Source of the DNA: Bowmanella dokdonensis
GTDB lineage: Bacteria; Pseudomonadota; Gammaproteobacteria; Enterobacterales; Alteromonadaceae
Length of the DNA stretch: 64,000 nucleotides
NCBI RefSeq assembly: GCF_017254865.1
Contig: NZ_JAFKCV010000005.1
Span: 62,001-126,000, forward strand
Reading direction: 5' to 3'
The translations under genes were made by a program, and so were the position numbers. This document shows positions 1 to 8,470 of this stretch, piece after piece. The notes beneath the pieces are model-generated. The model saw nothing but the letters and a program-made list of their open reading frames with translations, was not told the DNA's origin and made no database searches. Every line of letters begins with the position of its first letter. Position 1 is the first letter of the stretch.

Positions 1-287
1 CCGCCGGTTGGTACTACCGCTGCGTGATCGAGGGACTGCTGGGGCTGAAAGGCTGCAGCCAGGGGCTGCAGGTAAGTCCGCAACTGCCGGAACACTGGCC
101 TGGAGTGCGGGCGGTACGACGCTTTCGGGGCGCGGAGCTTGAGGTGGAAATGCGCAAAGAGGCCCTTCTAAACCAGCAGCTTTACCTCGACGGAGTCCGG
201 CTGGAGGGGGACTGTGTCGGCCATCTGGAGTCCGGCCGACGCTACCGGCTTGTCGTGCTGCTGCCAATGGGGGAGGACCATGGCTGA
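1..287 (+). CDS. C-terminal end of a GH94 glycoside phosphorylase (partial; possibly cellobionate phosphorylase)
   Basis: The reading frame is open from base 3 and ends at TGA 285-287, so only about 94 C-terminal residues are in the window. The visible start 'AGWYYRCVIEGLLGLKG' followed by 'QVSPQLPEHWPG' is the typical C-terminal block of GH94 cellobiose-type phosphorylases (an Ala/Ser-Trp-x-x-Arg helix, then the closing beta-sandwich). It matches the corresponding end of the complete GH94 gene downstream only loosely. It overlaps the gluconokinase gene by 8 bases, which implies translational coupling. Coupling to a gluconate-phosphorylating enzyme suggests (inference) that this enzyme releases gluconate, i.e. 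cellobionic acid phosphorylase rather than cellobiose phosphorylase. The catalytic part lies outside the window. Confidence 0.8.
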   Translation, partial: AGWYYRCVIEGLLGLKGCSQGLQVSPQLPEHWPGVRAVRRFRGAELEVEMRKEALLNQQLYLDGVRLEGDCVGHLESGRRYRLVVLLPMGEDHG

Positions 288-807
288 AGCACCCAGATTG
301 CTTGTTTTGATGGGAGTCAGCGGCAGCGGCAAGACTACCCTGGCCAGGCAGCTTGCCGGGGAGCTGGGCTTTGCCTTTATGGAAGCCGATGATTTTCATT
401 CCGTACAGGCTAAAAACCAGATGGCCAGGGGCCAGCCCCTGGATGACGGATTACGCGAACCCTGGCTGACCGCCATGTGCAGCCATCTTCAGCAAAACCC
501 CATTCCCACCGTGCTGGCGTATTCAGGCCTGCGCCGCCGCCATCGTCAGCGCTTTCGTGAAGTCGGCTTCGATACCCGGTTCATCTGGTTGCACGGCCAG
601 TTTGACCTGATAAAACGGCGCCTGAAAAGCCGGGAAGGCCATTACATGCCCGCCAGCTTGCTGACCAGCCAGTTCCGCGACCTGGAACTGCCGCAGGCAG
701 AGCCGGATATCCTGATGCTGGATATCCAGCACCGACCGGCGCAGTTGCTGTCCCGCGCCCTTGCAGCCATATCAGTGCTGTGGCCGGTAAAGACGGAGAG
801 GTCCTGA
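280..807 (+). CDS. gntK: Gluconokinase (GntK family)
   Basis: Cytoplasmic kinase that turns gluconate plus ATP into 6-phosphogluconate, feeding the Entner-Doudoroff or pentose phosphate route. The 175-residue protein has a P-loop GVSGSGKT at residues 12-19, the DDFH motif just after it, and the family block 'GHYMPASLLTSQF' near residue 125. Length is normal for GntK. The ATG at 280 was chosen over an in-frame upstream ATG at 214 because the protein family starts just before the P-loop and because it overlaps the end of the GH94 gene (ATGGCTGA). The usual 'SALKRxYR' block reads 'SGLRRRHR', a mild divergence. No transporter for gluconate is beside it, so the substrate is probably made inside the cell by the preceding phosphorylase. 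Confidence 0.9.
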   Translation: MAEAPRLLVLMGVSGSGKTTLARQLAGELGFAFMEADDFHSVQAKNQMARGQPLDDGLREPWLTAMCSHLQQNPIPTVLAYSGLRRRHRQRFREVGFDTRFIWLHGQFDLIKRRLKSREGHYMPASLLTSQFRDLELPQAEPDILMLDIQHRPAQLLSRALAAISVLWPVKTERS

Positions 808-845
808 GCCGCCGACAAAATGTTAAGAATATGAAAATTAATCAT

Positions 846-859
846 TGAAAACGTTTTCA
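846..859. promoter_or_regulatory. LacI-family operator upstream of the sugar symporter
   Basis: A perfect 14-base palindrome TGAAAACGTTTTCA with the central CG typical of LacI/PurR-type operators. It lies 73 bases before the symporter start. A copy with a single mismatch to dyad symmetry sits upstream of the lacI-type gene at 7132-7145, so the local repressor is the likely ligand. Confidence 0.75.
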
Positions 860-871
860 GTCCGGTTTACC

Positions 872-883
872 GTTTTGCAAAAC
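872..883. promoter_or_regulatory. Second palindrome in the symporter leader (possible auxiliary operator)
   Basis: GTTTTGCAAAAC is a perfect 12-base palindrome whose centre is 25 bases from the centre of the LacI-type operator at 846-859. Its core differs (GC instead of CG), so it may serve another regulator or be a weak second site. Function is not established from sequence alone. Confidence 0.35.
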
Positions 884-931
884 CGCCGTGGCTGTCACCG
901 GATACCTTGTTGAAAAGGCTTACCATCACCC

Positions 932-2785
932 ATGAAAATCGCTGTCGTTGATATTGTTATTATCCTGCTGTACCTGAGCGCCATTATCGGCATCGGCTTT
1001 TATCTCAAACGCCGGGCGGCGCAGAATCTGCAAGCCTACTATCAGGGCGGCAAGGCGCTGCCCTGGTATATGCTGGGCTTGTCCAACGCCTCCGGCATGT
1101 TCGATATTTCCGGCACCATGTGGCTGGTCACCCTGTGCTTCGTGTATGGCATGAAGAGTATCTGGATCCCCTGGCTGTGGCCCGTGTTCAACCAGATAGT
1201 GCTGATGGTGTACCTGTCCGTCTGGCTGCGCCGCTCCAATGTACTGACCGGCGCCGAATGGATCCGTACCCGCTTTGGCGACGGCACCGGCGGCAAACTC
1301 TCTCATATGATAGTGGTGGTCTTTGCGGTGATCGGCGTGCTGGGCTTTCTGGCCTACGGCTTTGTCGGAGTGGGCAAATTCATTGAGATATTCCTGCCTT
1401 GGGAGGTGATATCCCCTTACCTGCCTTTTTCACTCAGCGCCGAATATGTGCCGCACTTTTACGGCATTGTGTTCACGTCCATCGCCACCCTATACGTGAT
1501 GTTGGGCGGCATGATGAGTATCGTCTGGGCCGATGTGCTGCAGTTTTCAATAATGACGGTGGCAGCGTTGGCTATCGGCATTATCGCCATGGTGCAGGTT
1601 TCCCCCGAGGCGCTTCAGGCCGCCACACCGGAGGGCTGGAGCAATCCCTTCTTCGGCTGGACCCTGGATTTGGACTGGACCGGCATTATCGATGAAGTAA
1701 ACGACAAGATACTGTCTGACGGTTATTCCCTGTTCAGCATTTTCGTGATGATGATGCTGTTCAAGGGCATTCTTGTCAGCGCTGCTGGGCCGGCGCCCAA
1801 TTACGATATGCAGAAGATCCTGGCCACTCGCAGCCCCCGCGAGGGCGCGCTGATGAGCGGTTTCGTATCGGTGGCGCTGATGCCCATCCGCTATTTTATG
1901 ATTGCCGGCTTCACCGTACTGGCCGTGGTCTACTATGACAGGCTGGATCTGGTCAGCGGCGGACAACTGGATTTTGAGAATATCCTGCCCAGCGCCATCC
2001 TGGAATTTGCCCCTGTGGGGATCATGGGCCTGTTGCTGGCAGGACTTATCGCCGCCTTCATGTCGACCTTTGCCTCCACGGTCAACGCCGCCCCTGCCTA
2101 TCTGGTCAACGATATCTATCTGCGTTACCTGAATCCGGACGCCAGCAACAAGACCCTGATCCGGGCCAGCTACCTGTGCTCGGTGGCCGTGGTGGTGATC
2201 AGCACCTTTATCGGGCTGTATGTCCAGAGTATCAACAGCGTGCTGCAATGGCTGGTGTCGGGCCTTTGGGGGGGGTACGTGGTTTCCAACGTACTCAAAT
2301 GGTACTGGTGGCGCCTCAACGGCCTGGGTTATTTCTGGGGCATGCTGGCCGGCATCGTCTGCGCGCTGCTGCTGCCTCCCCTTTATCGCCATCTATTCCC
2401 GGCCATGGCTTCGGACATCGTGCCCCTGTATGTGTTTCCGGCCATTCTGCTGCTTTCAGCCCTGGCCTGCATCGGCACCAGCCTGCTGACCCCGCCTGAT
2501 GACCGACAACTGCTCAAGTCCTTTTACCGCCAGGTCAATCCCTGGGGTTTCTGGGGTCCCATAAGGCGCGAGGTACAGGCCGATCACCCGGATTTCACCG
2601 CTAATCAGAATTTCCGCCGCGACATGTTCAACATTCTGGTGGGCATAGTCACCCAGACCTCCTTGGTGGCGCTTCCCATCTTTATCGTCATCCAGGAATG
2701 GCAGTCAGGACTGACCTGCCTGCTGGTGCTGGTGATCAGCGCCCTGGTACTGAAGAAATCCTGGTACGACAGGCTGAGCGATTAA
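932..2785 (+). CDS. Sodium:solute symporter family transporter (probable cellobiose/sugar uptake)
   Basis: A 617-residue polytopic inner-membrane protein of the SSS family (SGLT/PutP fold), which couples sodium entry to substrate uptake. Many hydrophobic helices are visible from residue 5 onward. The family core 'MSTFASTVNAAPAYLVNDIY' lies near residues 374-394, and 'NASGMFDISGTMWL' near 51-64 matches the helix 1-2 region. The length is longer than PutP, with an extra C-terminal helix pair as in sugar-type members. It stands between the GH94 genes and is preceded by a LacI-type operator, so (inference) it imports the disaccharide later split by the phosphorylases. Substrate specificity cannot be read from sequence. 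The start ATG at 932 gives a normal hydrophobic N-terminus. Confidence 0.88.
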   Translation: MKIAVVDIVIILLYLSAIIGIGFYLKRRAAQNLQAYYQGGKALPWYMLGLSNASGMFDISGTMWLVTLCFVYGMKSIWIPWLWPVFNQIVLMVYLSVWLRRSNVLTGAEWIRTRFGDGTGGKLSHMIVVVFAVIGVLGFLAYGFVGVGKFIEIFLPWEVISPYLPFSLSAEYVPHFYGIVFTSIATLYVMLGGMMSIVWADVLQFSIMTVAALAIGIIAMVQVSPEALQAATPEGWSNPFFGWTLDLDWTGIIDEVNDKILSDGYSLFSIFVMMMLFKGILVSAAGPAPNYDMQKILATRSPREGALMSGFVSVALMPIRYFMIAGFTVLAVVYYDRLDLVSGGQLDFENILPSAILEFAPVGIMGLLLAGLIAAFMSTFASTVNAAPAYLVNDIYLRYLNPDASNKTLIRASYLCSVAVVVISTFIGLYVQSINSVLQWLVSGLWGGYVVSNVLKWYWWRLNGLGYFWGMLAGIVCALLLPPLYRHLFPAMASDIVPLYVFPAILLLSALACIGTSLLTPPDDRQLLKSFYRQVNPWGFWGPIRREVQADHPDFTANQNFRRDMFNILVGIVTQTSLVALPIFIVIQEWQSGLTCLLVLVISALVLKKSWYDRLSD

Positions 2786-2836
2786 CGCCCGCGCCAGGCG
2801 CCGGGCATCCCGAACGAAGCATACAGAAGACAAACC

Positions 2837-5287
2837 ATGACTGAACAACAATACGGTTATTTCGATGACCAGCACAAAGAATACGTGATCACCAGTCCCT
2901 TTACGCCCACGCCATGGATTAACTATCTGGGTAATGACGGTTTCTACGGGCTGATTTCCAATACGGCGGGCGGCTATTGCTTTTACCGGGATCCCAAATT
3001 TCGACGCCTGCTGCGTTACCGGTACAACAATGTGCCGGCGGATCAGGGTGGCCGCTACTTCTATCTCAAATCCGCTGACACTGTCTGGTCGGCAGCCGGC
3101 CGGCCGGTGCAAACCGAACTGGATCACTATGAATGCCGCCACGGCCTGGGCTACAGCCGTTTTATCGCTAAGAAGGCACAGATACGCAGCGAATTGACCT
3201 GTTTCGTGCCCCTGGGCCAGACCGCCGAAGTTTACCGCCTGGAGCTGACCAACCTGGATGCGGTGTCCAGGCAGGTATCTCTGTTCTCCCTGCTGGAATG
3301 GTGCCTGTGGAATGCCGAAGACGATGGCGCCAACTTTCAGCGCAACCTGTCCACCGGCGAGGTGGAAGTGGACGGCAACGTAATCTATCACAAGACCGAG
3401 TACCGGGAGCGACGCAACCATTACGCCTTCTACGGGGTCAACCACCCCATCCGGGGCTTCGATACGGACCGTGACAGTTTTCTCGGCCCCTACCGTGGCT
3501 TTGACCGGCCTCTGGCGGTGGAGCGGGGTCAGGCGGGCAACAGCCTGGCCCATGGCTGGTCACCTGTGGCCTCACACCATATCGACCTGCAGCTGCAAGC
3601 AGGGCAAAGCCAGACGCTGGTCTTTGTGCTGGGCTACGTTGAGTTACCGAATGATCAGAAATGGGCGGCCCCGGGGGTGATTAACAAGGCTCCGGCCAAA
3701 GATCTGCTGACCCGCTATGACAGCGCCCAAAAATGCCAGGCGGAACTGGACCGGCTGCAGCAGTACTGGCTGAGCCAGTTAAACAAATTCCAGATTGAAA
3801 CCCCCGATAAGCGTTTCGACCGCTCCTTGAACATCTGGAACCAGTACCAGAATATGGTGACCTTCAACCTGTCGCGCAGCGCCTCTTTTTATGAGTCCGG
3901 CATCGGTCGTGGCATGGGTTTCCGCGATTCCAACCAGGACACCATCGGCTTTGCCCATATGGTCCCGGACAAGGTACGGGAGCGGATCCTGGATCTGTCC
4001 GCCACCCAGAAAAAAGACGGTTCGGCCTATCACCAGTACCAACCCCTGACCAAGAAGGGCAACGCCAATATCGGCGGCAATTTTAACGACGATCCCATGT
4101 GGATGGTGTTGTCTACCGTCAACTACATCAAGGAAAGCGGCGATTTCAGCATCCTTGAGGCCAGGGTGGGATTTGATGACGAGCCAGGGGACTTTACCCA
4201 TTTCGAGCACCTCAAACGGGCTTTCGAACACGTGGTCAACCACCTGGGCCCCCATGGCCTGCCACTGATTGGGCGGGCCGACTGGAACGACTGCCTGAAC
4301 CTCAACTGCTTCTCCGAGGATCCCAACGAGTCCTATCAGACCACCCAGCGCGGCGCCTCGGATGTAGCCGAATCCCTGATGATTGCCGGCCAGTTTGTAC
4401 TCTATGGCAACGAATTTGTCGCCCTGTGCCGCCACACCGGCCGGACTGAACTGGCGGCCTGGGCCCAGCAGCAGGTGGACAACATGGTGGAGGCAGTGAA
4501 CCAACACGGCTGGGACGGCCAGTGGTTCCTGCGCGCTTTTGATGCCAGAGGCCGCAAGATAGGCAGTGCCGAAAACGATGAGGGTAAGATCTTTATCGAA
4601 TCCCAGGGTTTCTGCGTCATGGCCGGCATCGGCCTGGGCGACGGCCGTGCCCGTCAGGCACTGGATGCGGTCAGCGAACGACTGGCCTGCGAGCACGGCA
4701 TTATGCTGCAACAGCCGGCATTCAGCGGTTACGACAAGTACCTGGGCGAAATCAGTTCTTATCCACCCGGCTACAAGGAAAACGCCGGCATCTTCTGCCA
4801 TAACAATCCCTGGATAATCATTGGCGAAAGCATGCTGGGTCGTGGCGATCAGGCCTATGAGTATTTCGCCCGCATCAGTCCGGCCTTTCTGCAGGAAAAG
4901 CAAAGACTTCACAAGACAGAACCTTATGTGTACAGCCAGATGATCGCCGGACGGGATGCGGCTACCCCCGGCCAGGCCAAGAATTCCTGGCTGACCGGCA
5001 CCGCTGCCTGGTGTTTCTACACCGCCAGTCAGTATCTGGCCGGGATCCGTCCCGACTATGAAGGATTGCGTATCGATCCCTGTATTCCAGCCCGGTGGCC
5101 GGGCTTCAAAGCGCAACGGACTTTCCGTCAGGCACTTTATGAGATAGAGGTGCGAAACCCGCAGGGACTGAGCAAGGGCAGGGTGGAACTGGAGGTGGAC
5201 GGAGAGGCCATTGAGGGTAACCTGATCCCTTATGCACGCTTTGGCGGCCGACACCGTATTGTCGCCACCTTGAGGACTGCGGACTAA
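2837..5287 (+). CDS. GH94 cellobiose phosphorylase
   Basis: Cytoplasmic enzyme of 816 residues that cleaves cellobiose with phosphate to alpha-glucose 1-phosphate and glucose. The full GH94 architecture is present: an N-terminal beta-sandwich starting 'YGYFDDQHKEYVITSPFTP', a linker helix region, and the (alpha/alpha)6 barrel. The barrel contains 'FRDSNQD' near residue 362, the 'YHQYQPLTKKGN' phosphate/sugar-binding block near 398, and the DWND motif at 482-485 that carries the catalytic acid. The pattern follows characterised cellobiose phosphorylases (for example Cellulomonas gilvus, about 820 residues) block for block, although laminaribiose phosphorylase belongs to the same family. It lies 51 bases after the symporter and is probably in the same transcript. 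Its 3' end faces the opposite-strand CBM9 gene with only 22 bases between. Confidence 0.92.
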   Translation: MTEQQYGYFDDQHKEYVITSPFTPTPWINYLGNDGFYGLISNTAGGYCFYRDPKFRRLLRYRYNNVPADQGGRYFYLKSADTVWSAAGRPVQTELDHYECRHGLGYSRFIAKKAQIRSELTCFVPLGQTAEVYRLELTNLDAVSRQVSLFSLLEWCLWNAEDDGANFQRNLSTGEVEVDGNVIYHKTEYRERRNHYAFYGVNHPIRGFDTDRDSFLGPYRGFDRPLAVERGQAGNSLAHGWSPVASHHIDLQLQAGQSQTLVFVLGYVELPNDQKWAAPGVINKAPAKDLLTRYDSAQKCQAELDRLQQYWLSQLNKFQIETPDKRFDRSLNIWNQYQNMVTFNLSRSASFYESGIGRGMGFRDSNQDTIGFAHMVPDKVRERILDLSATQKKDGSAYHQYQPLTKKGNANIGGNFNDDPMWMVLSTVNYIKESGDFSILEARVGFDDEPGDFTHFEHLKRAFEHVVNHLGPHGLPLIGRADWNDCLNLNCFSEDPNESYQTTQRGASDVAESLMIAGQFVLYGNEFVALCRHTGRTELAAWAQQQVDNMVEAVNQHGWDGQWFLRAFDARGRKIGSAENDEGKIFIESQGFCVMAGIGLGDGRARQALDAVSERLACEHGIMLQQPAFSGYDKYLGEISSYPPGYKENAGIFCHNNPWIIIGESMLGRGDQAYEYFARISPAFLQEKQRLHKTEPYVYSQMIAGRDAATPGQAKNSWLTGTAAWCFYTASQYLAGIRPDYEGLRIDPCIPARWPGFKAQRTFRQALYEIEVRNPQGLSKGRVELEVDGEAIEGNLIPYARFGGRHRIVATLRTAD

Positions 5288-5309
5288 GCAGCCCTGTCAG
5301 CAGGTCGGG

Positions 5310-6044
5310 TCAATCAGACGACCCGGCCAGCACAAAGCTTTCAAATACGCCCGCATCCAGCCAGCCACGGTTTCTGTCCCCTTCCACCGGCAGGATATCC
5401 GCTGAGCCGACAAAATGCTCCCGCTCAGGACTGCCGTCGTTGTCACAATAGGCCAGCATAAAGCCGATTTTTCTGCCCGCCTGCAACGCCAACGGCGGGT
5501 TGGCCCGGCCGTCCTTGTAGGCATCATCAAAGAGGCGGATAGCCACTTCCCAGACCATCACATGGGGAGCGTCGGCACTGCGTTGCCAGCGGCTGCGCAG
5601 GTGGTCGTTGTACAGGGCGGGCCGACCGTCCTCGGCCAGGTCCACGGCCTGATTGTCCAGTGCGATATGGTAGGCAAAGGCACTGTGGTTGTATTGGTGT
5701 TCACCCCCCGATGCATCACTGTCGATAAAAATCTCCAGGGCATCGTCGTTCCAGTACTGGATCAGGGGATCAGGATGGTGGTCAAACAACACATCGTCAG
5801 TGATCTCAGCCTGCAGATACAGGTGGTCCTCGTCCCACAACAATTTGAAGCGGCCTGAAAAATCCTCTTGGGCCGGCATGCTGCCGGTGATCAGATGGGA
5901 CAGGGGCCGCCAGTCGGCCTGCTGCCAGGCCGGATCCTCACCCACACCGTCAATCACCGGTGCCAGGCCGCTGTGCTGGACCGGATTGGCGGCCAGAGCG
6001 CAGGCCGGTATCATCAACAGCGCCCAAAGGCCGGATCGATTCAT
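5310..6044 (-). CDS. Secreted CBM9-like (carbohydrate-binding family 9-type) protein
   Basis: 244 residues with a short signal peptide (MNRSGLWALLMIPACALAA) and a single CBM9/sugar-binding-like beta-sandwich. Diagnostic blocks are 'APVIDGVGEDPAWQQADW', 'LLWDEDHLYLQAEITD' and 'NDDALEIFIDSD', then 'WEVAIRLF' and 'IGFMLAYCDNDG'. There is no catalytic domain, so this is a stand-alone binding module, presumably periplasmic or exported. Its ATG overlaps the repressor stop codon (ATGA, 6041-6044), so the two are co-transcribed. Placement in the locus suggests a role in capturing or sensing beta-glucan-derived sugars; this is inference. Confidence 0.85.
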   Translation of the reverse strand: MNRSGLWALLMIPACALAANPVQHSGLAPVIDGVGEDPAWQQADWRPLSHLITGSMPAQEDFSGRFKLLWDEDHLYLQAEITDDVLFDHHPDPLIQYWNDDALEIFIDSDASGGEHQYNHSAFAYHIALDNQAVDLAEDGRPALYNDHLRSRWQRSADAPHVMVWEVAIRLFDDAYKDGRANPPLALQAGRKIGFMLAYCDNDGSPEREHFVGSADILPVEGDRNRGWLDAGVFESFVLAGSSD

Positions 6045-7072
6045 TCGGATTCTCCCTGCAGGGGAACGGGGCCGGTACTTTGCCGGACTATCAGTTCAAA
6101 GGGCAATTCAACATAGTTGTTTTTCGGTTGCCGGCCGTTCAGTTGTTCCAGCAACAACTGCATGGCGGCCCGGCCAATGTCTTCCAGCGGCTGATGGATA
6201 GTGGTCAGAGCCGGACGCATCAGGGCCGCATAGCGGATATCGTCGAAGCCCATCACAGAAATATCCTGGGGAATGGCAAACCCATACTGGTGCAGCACGT
6301 TCAGGGCGCCAATGGCCATGTCATCGTTAAAGCAGAACACTGCCGTCGGCCTTTGGCGCAATTTGAGCAGTTTTTCCATCGCCGCCATGCCCGAGTCGGT
6401 GCTGTAATCACCGGCCACTATCCACTGTGGATCCACCTGCAGACCGGCCTCATCCATGGCCTGGTGATAACCGTCAAGGCGCTCCTGGTTGCTGGGTGCA
6501 TCGGACGCTCCCAGCACCGCGGCAATGCGGCGGTGACCCAGACTGAGCAGGTACTCAGTGGCCGCCCGGGCCCCCGCGGTATTATTGACCGATACCCTGC
6601 ACAGTCCTTCCACCGGGATGGTCTCGTTGCCGCTGACCAAAGGGGGTAACTGCTTGAGCAGGGGTTGGTCGGGATCCACATCGAAAGGCAGGCGGGGAGT
6701 AAACAACAGGATGCCATCGGCCTGCCCCGAATTGACCATGTCCGCATAATGTCGTTCGCGTTCGATGAGGCCCTGGGTATCGCCCAGCAGCACGGAATAA
6801 CCGTGCTTCTGCGCTTCGCTTTCGATGGCGCGAATAATGCCGGCATTGACCTGATGGGTAATATCCGGCATCACCACAACGATATTACCGCTTTGCCGGG
6901 TACGCAGGCTGGAGCCGAAACGGTTGGGCCGGTAGCCCGACTCCTTGACCGCTTTCATGACTTTTTTGCGGGTGTCTTTATTGACCAGTTCCGGATTACG
7001 CAGGGTGCGCGATACCGTGGCGGGTGACACGCCCGAAAGCGCCGCGATATCCTTTATCCCCATTTTGCGCAC
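6041..7072 (-). CDS. LacI-family transcriptional repressor of the cellobiose/cellobionate locus
   Basis: 343-residue LacI/GalR protein. The N-terminal helix-turn-helix with hinge ('GIKDIAALSGVSPATVSRTLRNPELV ... GYRPN', residues 5-50) is followed by a periplasmic-binding-protein-like sensor ('AVFCFNDDMAIGAL', 'VMGFDDIRYAALMRPALTTI'). The start shown is GTG at 7072 with a weak AAGG upstream; an ATG three codons inside (7063) would also give a normal family N-terminus. Its own upstream region carries a near-perfect copy of the operator found before the symporter, which points to autoregulation and control of the divergent catabolic genes. The inducer is probably cellobiose or a related sugar (inference). 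Confidence 0.92.
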   Translation of the reverse strand: MRKMGIKDIAALSGVSPATVSRTLRNPELVNKDTRKKVMKAVKESGYRPNRFGSSLRTRQSGNIVVVMPDITHQVNAGIIRAIESEAQKHGYSVLLGDTQGLIERERHYADMVNSGQADGILLFTPRLPFDVDPDQPLLKQLPPLVSGNETIPVEGLCRVSVNNTAGARAATEYLLSLGHRRIAAVLGASDAPSNQERLDGYHQAMDEAGLQVDPQWIVAGDYSTDSGMAAMEKLLKLRQRPTAVFCFNDDMAIGALNVLHQYGFAIPQDISVMGFDDIRYAALMRPALTTIHQPLEDIGRAAMQLLLEQLNGRQPKNNYVELPFELIVRQSTGPVPLQGESE

Positions 7073-7131
7073 CGATGTTCGCCTTTTTCAGTTGCTTGTT
7101 CTGTGCCCAGTCTAACGGCGGACGCACAAGA

Positions 7132-7145
7132 TGCAAACGTTTTCA
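7132..7145. promoter_or_regulatory. LacI-family operator upstream of the repressor gene
   Basis: TGCAAACGTTTTCA differs by one base from the perfect palindrome at 846-859. It lies about 60 bases upstream of the repressor start. This is consistent with negative autoregulation by the same repressor. Confidence 0.7.
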
Positions 7146-7172
7146 TACAGAGGGCAGACTGGTCGAACTAGC

Positions 7173-8369
7173 TCAGCCGGTGGCAGCCTGGCCATTCTCC
7201 TTGTGCTCTTTTGCTTGCCGGTATTCTTTAGGTGTCTGGGCGAAGTGCCGCTTGAACACCGCATACATGTATTGCAGCGACGGGTAACCACAAATGCCGG
7301 CTATGTCCGCCGGGCTGATCTGGGTCTCGGTGAGCATTTTGCAAGCCCTTGCCAGCTTCTGATTATGCAATTCCGTATGGATGGAGTGCCCCCGCTCACA
7401 GCGAAAACGCTGTTCCAGGTTGGAACGTGAGATGCCGACAAAATCGGTGACCTGTTCAACCTTGACGCCGCGGGTGGCATTCTGGCGTATGTAGTGCATG
7501 GCCTGAATCACATGAGGATCGCGCAACGCCTTGAAATCTGTGGACTGACGGGCTGCGACCCCGGCCGGTGGGATCAGTATGCGTTTATTGCCAATATCGA
7601 TCTTGTTCAGTTGCTTATGCAGTAACTTGGCGGCCTGATAACCCATTTCGAAACAGCCCTGTGTCACCGAACTGAGGCTGATACGGCTGAGAAAACGGGC
7701 GATATCGTCATCGTCTATGCCGATGATGGCAATATTGTCCGGCACCGCGATGCCCGTGTGCTCGCAGGCCTGCAGCAGGTGCCTGGCCCTGGAGTCCGTC
7801 ACTGCGATGATACCCACTGGCTTGGGCAGACTGTGGATCCAGTCGGCCAGCCGGTTCATGGCATATTGCCAGGTGTCCGGGCTGGTGCAATGTCCCTGGT
7901 AAATCTTACAGTCATAACCATCCTGAGCAGTCAGTTGCGTTACCGCCTTCTCCCGCTCCCTTGCCCAGCGATGGTGCTGGTCGTGGGGGACGCTGTAAAA
8001 GGCAAAACGCTCCAGCCCCTTTTGCTTGAGATGCTCATAAGCCGCCTGTACCAGTGCCAGGTTGTCTGTGGCCACATAGGGAACAGGGGGATAATCCTCC
8101 GGATTGCCGTAGGAACCGCCCACCCCGACCACGGGTTTATCTGAACCGGCCAGGGCCTGCTGGATATCCACATCGTCAAAGTCGGCAATGACGCCGTCAC
8201 CGCCCCATTCATGGATGTGTTCCAGGCGACAAAGAAAATCCTCTTCCAGATAGACATCCCAATCCACCCGGGAAGACTGCAGGTAGTGCCCTATGCCTTC
8301 TATGACCTGTCGGTCATAGACTTTATTGGCATTGAACAACAGACTGATGCTGTGCCTGGACTTGAACAT
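7173..8369 (-). CDS. xylR: XylR-type transcriptional regulator (AraC HTH with LacI-like sensor)
   Basis: 398 residues, close in length to E. coli XylR (392). The N-terminus 'SRHSISLLFNANKVYDRQVIEGIGHYLQ' and 'DVYLEEDF' matches XylR nearly block for block. A LacI-like ligand domain follows (for example 'IIGIDDDDIARFL'). The C-terminal AraC-type double HTH ('VEQVTDFVGISRSNLEQRFRCERG', then 'ISPADIAGICGYPSLQYMYAVFKRHF') completes the architecture. The start is the ATG at 8367-8369, preceded by AGGTGAAAC; the open frame extends upstream to 8456 but adds non-family sequence. No xylA, xylB or xylose transporter is in the window, so its targets are elsewhere or it controls other pentose or hemicellulose genes. 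Confidence 0.9.
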   Translation of the reverse strand: MFKSRHSISLLFNANKVYDRQVIEGIGHYLQSSRVDWDVYLEEDFLCRLEHIHEWGGDGVIADFDDVDIQQALAGSDKPVVGVGGSYGNPEDYPPVPYVATDNLALVQAAYEHLKQKGLERFAFYSVPHDQHHRWAREREKAVTQLTAQDGYDCKIYQGHCTSPDTWQYAMNRLADWIHSLPKPVGIIAVTDSRARHLLQACEHTGIAVPDNIAIIGIDDDDIARFLSRISLSSVTQGCFEMGYQAAKLLHKQLNKIDIGNKRILIPPAGVAARQSTDFKALRDPHVIQAMHYIRQNATRGVKVEQVTDFVGISRSNLEQRFRCERGHSIHTELHNQKLARACKMLTETQISPADIAGICGYPSLQYMYAVFKRHFAQTPKEYRQAKEHKENGQAATG

Positions 8370-8470
8370 GGTTTCACCTGGCTGGTTTTGTAACCAAATA
8401 TTAACATTTGAGTCCAAGCATAGATTGACAAGGCAGCGCCGGTAAACAAAAAACATAATTCAAAACTGAA

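Noticed and set aside
1547-2392. 281-codon open frame antisense to the symporter
   Set aside because: His/Gln-rich shadow of a membrane-protein gene; no family match.
3779-5254. 491-codon open frame antisense to the cellobiose phosphorylase
   Set aside because: It mirrors the GH94 gene, has no family features and no ribosome site; it arises from GC-rich codon bias on the other strand.
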